A DNA stretch of 64,000 bases from Procambarus clarkii (Eukaryota; Arthropoda; Malacostraca; Decapoda; Cambaridae): contig NC_091217.1 of the NCBI RefSeq assembly GCF_040958095.1, forward strand, positions 12,151,215-12,215,214, in the 5' to 3' direction. The position numbers and the translations under genes are program-made. Below, piece after piece: positions 57,451 through 64,000 of this stretch. The notes under the pieces are model-generated. The model ran no database searches, was not told the DNA's origin, and saw only the letters and a list, made by a program, of their open reading frames with translations. Position 1 is the first letter of the stretch; the number at the start of each line of letters is the position of its first letter.

Positions 57451-59579
57451 GTGTTGGAAATTTCCAATACTGATACATTCCTATTGTATCATAATACATC
57501 ACTATTGTATGCTAAGTACAGTAACTATTAACTCTACTAACTGTAGTGCTAACGTAAATTAATATTTCTCTATCTGCGCGTCATTTACTAAAATTCTCAT
57601 GCCATCGAGAAGCATATTGCATTAGATAATGTCCAGCAGGACATAATTATTACCAACCTGTTAGAGAATTGAATAATATTCTCAACTTTTATCAGTATTC
57701 TTTATAAGAATTAATCTCTGATAATATTATGACTAGTGATTCAATAACCAAGCGTTATTAACTTAAATTATCACTATATAACAGTTTTATCTGTTATATC
57801 CAAACGCTATGGAGGAAATAGAAATTCTCTCCATTTCTCGATTAATACCATTTAACGAGAATATAGAGAATATTTAATTCCCTACAATTGCAACCCTGTT
57901 CTCATTAACGCATTACGTGAAGTAATTACACGAAAAGAATTTTCTGTCCTTACTTAATTCTATTGCGAATGCGTGAGAGAGGGTTGAGGGAGACGGAAGC
58001 GTGGCGATGCCACGCAGTAGCGAATCAACTCTCAAGGGAGGCGCAGCGACGCCATTGCTAGAGACGCCACCAGAATTGCAACACGAGCGTCCGGGGAGAC
58101 GCAAATTACCAATCACAACGCCAGGCCCTTGCTATTAATCGACCTAGTAACGATCCAAAAATTGCATCGGTGGACAACCCGCAGGTTAAGTGTTCTCATA
58201 CTTTTAACCGAGCTCTTTTAAATTTATAACACTGTATCCATCGTTACGCCACTAGACCTCCCCAAACTGCAAGTACGTCCGTTAGGAATTTGCTCTGTCC
58301 CTCCTAATGAATAGTGATGACACAATTTACCTGGTACTGTATAGACAATTTGTACATTTAGTTGGAATTTCAGCCTGGGTTGAAACGGCCATGGTCTCCT
58401 CACTTTCCCACGCCACGCTCGGGCACACGTGTTACAGCAAGTACCAGATGACGCCATCATGACTCTACATCTCCGTTCACTATTACAGCTAAGCAGCTGA
58501 ATTAGTTCAATTTAGTTTATTTTATTACTGGTTGGTAGAGAACTAGTAGTCATTTAAGAATATAAATTTACATGATTTAAAAATCTAGTACAATTTGATA
58601 ACCTCATGAACTTCAAATGAGAATGATTTCTTGTTTAACCATCATATAATATTCTTGCTACTAACCAATATATTTAATGTTTATTTGTGTATACCTTAGT
58701 AAGAGTTACTTATTTCATTCGAGGAAGAACCAGCCTTGATGTAGCGTACTGGGAATATTTTACTTCTGGTATTAACCCCCCCATTTTGTGAAGGACGGAA
58801 AGTTTATTTTCGAACAGTAATTTAATTTACAGTCCATTAAAGTTTAAGGAATAACTCTTAATAGTTATATTATTCACAGGCACTGGTATTCAGTCCTTGT
58901 TTAATGTTCATTTATCTGTTTCCCTTTTCAGTAAAAATAGGGTGGTCCTTCGATTAATTTAAATCAATTAATTAATTAAACATCAAACAATAAATAGAGA
59001 ATAAGCTTTCTTCCTAACACAAAATTATGAGTCCTTATTGAACCGGATACATTACAATTAATATTAAATCTATTTCGGTTGCGAAGGACCCACAAAAATT
59101 AAGGTCCTTTGAACCGGATAGATAGCAGAATCAAGCTATCCTAATTAATCATAACTAATTACAGTGTGTAGTAATCTAGACTAACCACATTTTATTATGT
59201 GGCTACTGGCAGTGTACCACATAAGTTAGCCTAACTCACACCAATTTATTTGCTGTCTATACTTCATGTATAAGGTAGCACTAGTGGGACACAGTCAGTT
59301 ACCCACAACACTCAGACCTATACCTCACACTGAGGTAAGAATCTTCAGGTCACCATGAGCAACAGCTCATAACTTACATTCAATTTACAGCCAGACCATA
59401 CAGGCAAAACCTGGCAAGAGATGATGTACACCTGTCAGGTGAGTCTAGGTCACATGTAGTTGACAAATTGATCAACACAATCAACCATCATAAAAGGTTG
59501 TGGCTAGCAAGCCAAAATTAACTATATATATTTATATTTTCACCTGTGTGTACAAGTGCATATCATGATGACGTCATGA
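57451..59579. other. mostly unique sequence, no gene supported
   Basis: Includes a GC-richer block (57950-58470). The minus-strand frame 58224-58460 starts MMASSGTCC but lacks RNASEH2A similarity. The text around 59090-59130 (AAGGTCCTTTGAACCGGAT) is partly duplicated nearby at 59030-59050 (ACCGGATACATT). Confidence 0.35.
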
Positions 59580-59893
59580 GGGCTAATTTTCATTTGGGGA
59601 GTTCTGTCCACCTGTTCAGTCTTCGGTCGCAATAGTTTACCAGAATAGGGGTTTGTTTTGGGGCGCCTACCTTTCTGGGTGCCTGTCCCGGTTGATGGCA
59701 GACATAGAATGCTCCCAATCATAAGGGAGGTCTCTATAGGACATTGCTCCTCGTGCCTCTCTAGAGGGGGCTAGGTTCTGGCTCGTGGTCCCCGGTAGGC
59801 AAGAACTCCATGCATTGACTGATGCCAGAAAGTTATACATATCCATTCAACCTGGATAGCTCCGGGGAGCCGACGGGGCTCCCCCCAGAAAAA
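59580..59893 (+). mobile_element. DIRS-like 3' terminal fragment
   Basis: Close match to 52080-52412: CGCCTACCTTTCTGGGTGCC, TTGATGGCAGACATAGAATG, GTGCCTCTCTAGAGGGGGC and the end hairpin GGGGAGCCGACGGGGCTCCCC. Confidence 0.78.
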
Positions 59894-60974
59894 TACTTTT
59901 TTAGCTAATGGCCCCCTAACAAATAGTGCCAAGAGATATAACCCTGAAACACAGATGAAGTAGATAAAAGTTGTCAATGGCACACAAATGACTGGTAGAC
60001 CACACTGAAGCCCCCCATGGAGTGAAGTGTCTAGGATAAAACAAGTTAGAATAACTTGCATAACAACTACAGAACCTAGGTGAGCAATGAATGGACACCA
60101 GGCACAAAGTGAGGATGGCTTCATTACTCCAACTACACTTTCATGATGGGTACTGTAGTCCGGTGGTAGTTAGTGTAACATTTGTATACTAACTTGTAGC
60201 TTACAATTTTAACCACTGTGCTCTGTCAACCGAGAAATCTCGTTCTGAGAGTTGTACTATTTTTTGTTTAATTAGGCTATATTTTAATGTTTTTAATGTT
60301 TACATCACTCTTTGTGTTTTGAAATGAAAATGGTTGAGTTTGGAAACACTGACATTAACTTTACCTGAACATTTATAAAAACAACAAAAATATGTCCTTG
60401 ACAATTGCACTATGAAGGTTTTGCCAAAAACAGGTGCACAGTGCAGGGGTTAATTGGCATCCTTTGTGTCTCAAATTATCACATGCAAGGGTGTGTTCAG
60501 GATAATGTTTGCCGTTTTGTATTATAGCTAACTGGTCCCTCGGTGCTGGCTTGAATTAGACTTGATAATATCTACCATACCTAAAAAATGACTAGACCAC
60601 TGGAAAAGCTATTTGTAACCATGGGGGATAAAGATGATGAGAGCCTAGTAGATGAAAGAAGTCCCAGGTGTGGACATATTTGACAGGGGAAGTTTAAAAG
60701 TTTTCAAGAGTTTAATAATAATAATACACCCGTAATAATAATATTAATAATAACTCATGTATGTGACATAATGGGCAATTCTCTCAGTTGATGGCTCAGA
60801 GATCATCCATCAGACATTAGCTCAGAAATTTCTAGCATGTCTAATAAAATCTTCAACAAAAGCAAATGATCACTGGATATTACTCACAAACATTAATCTA
60901 ATACACAAATTTTCCTTAAGAAAATCAAACACCTGTAAAGTATAATAGGCAATTTTTGATCTATGAAATTATGA
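59894..60974. other. unique sequence, no gene seen
   Basis: AT-rich; a short AATAATA run lies near 60715-60755. Confidence 0.4.
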
Positions 60975-62554
60975 TTATACTATGTGGTACAAAGGGAGAT
61001 GTGTTATACTCAAATTCTGTCAGTTGAAATGTAACCAATCACAGGCAAGTAGGCCTCTGACGTCATGCGAGACAGAGGAGCATCAAGCATGCTCCCAGCA
61101 GCCTCAGTCGTCCTCACAGACCCAGAGTAGGTGGACCTCGGCTGGCCAGTTATACACCTGTTTGCCTCACTCAATAAATATATACAGAAGCGACTACTGT
61201 GTCTACATTCAACCCGAACAAGGCAAACGAATACTGGTAGCAGCAGTGGGATCCAGAAATTTTTTTCTGGAAGCAAAAGTTCCAGTACCCAGCATCGCCT
61301 CGTGTTCCAGCCAAAACCGCCGCCACCGCCACCGCCATAAGCCGCCATCCTGCCACCCACGCATCAAATATTGTGCCAGACCGGGGTCCTGCCATCAACC
61401 ACTACTCCAGGCCAACGTTTCAGAAGTAAGGATCAATATTTTCCTGTGAGAACGGGCACTCATCAGTGAGGAGGAAGGAAGCTTCCCGCGCCAGCCATTT
61501 TTGAACCTCGCGCCACCACGTGGGAACCACCTAGTGCACCCACCACCACCACCACCGCCACCCAAGCTGACAGTATCAAGCTTCGTGAGGGTGCAAGCTA
61601 CTGCAATCGTCGTCAGCCATCGTCGCAAGTATCAACTGGTTATTCCATCGTCGCAATATTGTCGTCGTCAGAATTTATCTTCGTGCTTCTAGCGTGAACA
61701 GTGTGGGGTCCCTGAGTCTCGCGCCACCGCCGCCAGGAGCGCTGCCATCGCATCCAGTTTGTAAACACGCCTCACATGGGCCTCTTCCGATCTTCACGAC
61801 GCTTCTCCTACTTTGGCTACTGGTGATCCTCATAAATTACAACCCTGAGATAAGTAATTGCTAGTTGAGAACAACGTGCCAAGTGTTAAAAAGTGACTTA
61901 TGTAATAATTCCCATAATATCCTGTGAATTAACCATTCAGTGACTTGTTAAATATTGGAGCCGGTTTAGTACTCCAGAGGCCCACAGTTTCTCTGAGACA
62001 TTTCAATATTCCCTGCATATGATTCCATTATTCATTAATTGTTACTAGTGTCATTACTGAATTCAAAGGTGAGAGAAGTAAGAAATAATTGTTCTAGCAG
62101 TTTATTTTGCATAAAAGAAATTTGTTTTTGAGATTTCCATAGACAATAGAACATAGAAATTTTTTTTTATATTTCTCCAGACCTAACTTGAAATTTATCC
62201 TTTAAGCATTTTATTTTAAACTTTTACCATAGGAGTTATATACATTCCTGTGTCCAGTTTATGTGCTACATCCATATTTCTTGCATTGCCACTTGTTGTG
62301 TTGAATCTTTTTAATGAAATTTTGCAATTGCATTTCCCAGTTTTTATTCTAAATTGCTGTGCTTAGTCTGGTTTAATTAATTTACATACATCTAATTCCA
62401 GTCATTTTTTAATGAAAGATTGCTAAATTTAGTTTACAATTGCTTGTTCTTAATTATTTTCTTGCCTAGCCCAATTTAATAATTTTATTTCTGCCATTTT
62501 TACTTTAGCCAAGTTGATATTTTTTTGTGTTTATTTTTGTGTATACTATTTCTG

Positions 62555-63811
62555 ATGCCAGGTGCACTTAATTATAATCTGCGTTCAAATATTACTTCCA
62601 CGGCTGTGACAATGCCTACCACTGTTGAAACCCCTTCAGAATCAATGGGAACAGTTGCTCGTCCCAATGGCCAGAGATCAGCTCAGGAAATGGCTATTCC
62701 TCTTTTTGCTGGGGAATCGCGTTTATTAGAATCATGGTTTAGTAAGGTTGAAGCGAAAACAGTTGCACGTTTTTCTAAGCCTACTGATGCCGAATACTTA
62801 GCAATTGCACGGTCAGCCGTGGACACAACCAAAGGTGATGCACGTTTTGTTGTTGATGAGAAAGCCATTGTTAGCCTCCAGTCTTGGCCTGAATTTAAGG
62901 ATTTCTTTCGCCGTCGCTTTGTTAATAAAGGAGACCTTGACCCATATAGGTTAGTCAAGAAAATTGCCAATGCCACCATGCAGCCTGGTGAATCGTTTAA
63001 TGCGTTTACTAGCCGTCTCGATCAGTATCTGTATGCCTTAGTTTCTGCTATGAATAATTCAACTTGGTTAGATAAAGACAATAATCTGTCCCCTGAGGCT
63101 ATGGCCAAAATGATAGCATTTGGTACTTTAATGCATTTTGCCCCCGAGCATACAAAACCAATCGTTGAGCAACAAAATTTTGGTGTTAAACATGAAATTG
63201 GTGAAGTATTTGAGGCTATTAACAATGCCGCAGATAAACTAGCTCCCCGAAGTGCTCAACTGTTGCCACCCTCTGATGCTGTAAATGTAGTCACAAGCTC
63301 TCAGCATCCTCCCACAAATTCTCAAAACTCTTGGTCGCAGAAGCGTACCCATGCTCGTAGCCCCCAGTCAAATTCGCCGCCTCATAAAATGCCGAAACGC
63401 CATAGTCCACAACCATCCACTCCCTCATGTTGGCATTGTGGTAAGAGTAACCACCTTGCAAGGGACTGTTGGTCCGCCCCTAGATCATCACCTCCTAGAC
63501 AATTCTCTCGGCCCCCTCATCAATCTAATCATTCTAGGCTTCCATATTGCACGTACCATAAACAAGTTGGTCACCACACTGCGGATTGTAGAGCTAGGCA
63601 AAGGACATCTCCACCTCGTAACTCCCATGGTCAGTCTTGGCGAGGCTCACAGCGTCCAAGACATTATCAGAACTCTCGTAATTACAACTCCCAGCCCAGC
63701 TATAATGCAACTTCAAATTATAATGCTCAGTCACAGAATGCTGGAGCTCAGAATGTTCACTCCATGTCGTCGGGAAACCCCCAAGGCCATCCGCTAACCA
63801 ATTCAAGCTAG
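62555..63811 (+). CDS. gag: LTR retrotransposon Gag
   Basis: 418 codons from the first ATG (62555; the open frame extends 10 codons upstream without an ATG). Residues about 45-225 look like a capsid-type helical domain (MAIPLFAGESRLLESWFSK, WPEFKDFFRRRF, ESFNAFTSRLDQYL). A basic, Pro/Ser-rich stretch follows (260-290). A CCHC zinc knuckle CWHCGKSNHLARDC has metal ligands at 292, 295, 300 and 305. A second CHHC-type finger CTYHKQVGHHTADC has ligands at 332, 335, 340 and 345. The tail is Asn/Gln/Ser-rich. The protein would assemble particles and bind element RNA. The reading frame is intact, so the copy may be young. The layout favours Ty3/gypsy over BEL or Copia. Confidence 0.85.
   Translation: MPGALNYNLRSNITSTAVTMPTTVETPSESMGTVARPNGQRSAQEMAIPLFAGESRLLESWFSKVEAKTVARFSKPTDAEYLAIARSAVDTTKGDARFVVDEKAIVSLQSWPEFKDFFRRRFVNKGDLDPYRLVKKIANATMQPGESFNAFTSRLDQYLYALVSAMNNSTWLDKDNNLSPEAMAKMIAFGTLMHFAPEHTKPIVEQQNFGVKHEIGEVFEAINNAADKLAPRSAQLLPPSDAVNVVTSSQHPPTNSQNSWSQKRTHARSPQSNSPPHKMPKRHSPQPSTPSCWHCGKSNHLARDCWSAPRSSPPRQFSRPPHQSNHSRLPYCTYHKQVGHHTADCRARQRTSPPRNSHGQSWRGSQRPRHYQNSRNYNSQPSYNATSNYNAQSQNAGAQNVHSMSSGNPQGHPLTNSS
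63772..63778 (+). promoter_or_regulatory. candidate -1 ribosomal frameshift site
   Basis: GGGAAAC lies in the gag frame as G-GGA-AAC, the X-XXY-YYZ register needed for -1 slippage, 31 bases before the gag stop codon. The -1 frame is open from this point to the window end (about 74 codons). I see no obvious strong pseudoknot downstream, only a GC-containing stretch. Confidence 0.5.
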
Positions 63812-64000
63812 CCAATCCTAGTGCCCTCCCTGTGTATTCAGTAGCTACCCAAAATAGATTTGGACACTTGACAGAGGAGGACACTGACTCTAGACCAGTT
63901 GTAGATGTTGACGGATCCACAGTAAATTTGACACAAACAAGACGCAGATATCCCAGACAACATAAGTCAAAAATAGTAACTTGTCCAGTCTCAAGTGATG

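Larger units (their letters stand above)
60975..64000 (+). mobile_element. Ty3/gypsy-like LTR retrotransposon, 5' portion
   Basis: The span holds a probable 5' LTR (about 60980-61234, with AATAAA at 61173-61178), a primer-binding-site-like TGGTAGCAGCAGTGGGATCC at 61235, a ~1.3-kb leader and an intact gag. A different frame opens at the end of gag and stays open to the window edge, as expected for the start of pol. The LTR limits are tentative because the 3' LTR is outside the window. Confidence 0.65.

Noticed and set aside
58224-58460. First exon of RNASEH2A (frame starting MMASSGTCC)
   Set aside because: No similarity to the RNASEH2A N-terminus; the DEAGRG motif is absent and the donor phase is not supported.
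61501-61692. Proline-rich frame in the LTR element leader
   Set aside because: Short (CCA)n-driven frame with counterparts on the other strand and no gag similarity.

Overview
This window is animal nuclear DNA, most likely from a decapod crustacean and probably a freshwater crayfish. The support is: interrupted coding exons with GT/AG splice sites; interstitial arrays of the arthropod telomere pentamer TTAGG/CCTAA; very long (TA)n, (GT)n and CCTG arrays; and several repeats (tRNA-derived SINEs, Penelope-like tails, DIRS-like retroelements) of kinds I associate with crayfish and shrimp genomes. The species call is inference. Nothing prokaryotic is present: no operons, CRISPR arrays, tRNA clusters or rRNA.

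Two host genes can be supported, both on the minus strand. (1) The first coding exon of an ERG-type (KCNH) voltage-gated potassium channel lies at 16736-16811. It is 76 nt long, ends in phase 1, and is followed by a GTGAGT donor. The rest of the gene is not in the window. (2) The last five coding exons of RNASEH2A, the catalytic subunit of ribonuclease H2, lie between 56897 and 38483. Every intron has GT/AG ends, all phases join, and the encoded protein matches the family from the third catalytic aspartate to the C-terminus. The exons carrying the DEAGRG catalytic motif must lie beyond 64000.

Layout. 1-7000: minisatellites (28-bp, 27-bp collagen-like, 38-bp, 20/36-bp), a (GT)n array and a tRNA-derived SINE. 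7950-9800: a short TIR element, then a broken LINE RNase H region with a 412-bp inverted-repeat insert. 11460-15800: a mosaic of (TA)n arrays and ~390-bp inverted-repeat elements carrying TTAGG tracts, with a 2.2-kb near-perfect palindrome of two divergent 5'-truncated Penelope-like elements (PLE) in the middle. 15850-19570: a foldback repeat, the potassium-channel exon, more (TA)n, PLE tail, LINE RT and SINE pieces. 22600-23100: out-of-order PLE fragments. 23316-26930: a 28-bp satellite split by a 1.4-kb LTR-like insert. 27641-28534: a foldback element with a second PLE tail pair nested in one arm. 30600-33140: LINE ORF1 remnant, inverted SINE-like pair, third PLE tail pair. 37507-38209: a miniature Tigger-like element just downstream of RNASEH2A. 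38483-56897: RNASEH2A, whose introns hold several DIRS-like tyrosine-recombinase retroelement copies, a deleted Tigger transposon inside one of them, and a 2-kb CCTG-rich array. 56900-64000: a LINE endonuclease fragment, a G-rich tract, a DIRS terminal fragment and the 5' end of a Ty3/gypsy-like LTR element with an intact gag and a candidate -1 frameshift site.

The most interesting structures are the PLE-derived divergent pairs, which carry hammerhead-ribozyme-like motifs, and the TTAGG-bearing inverted-repeat family that always abuts (TA)n arrays. Most long open frames in the window are artefacts of simple repeats. The palindromes should be checked against raw reads, because foldback artefacts are possible.
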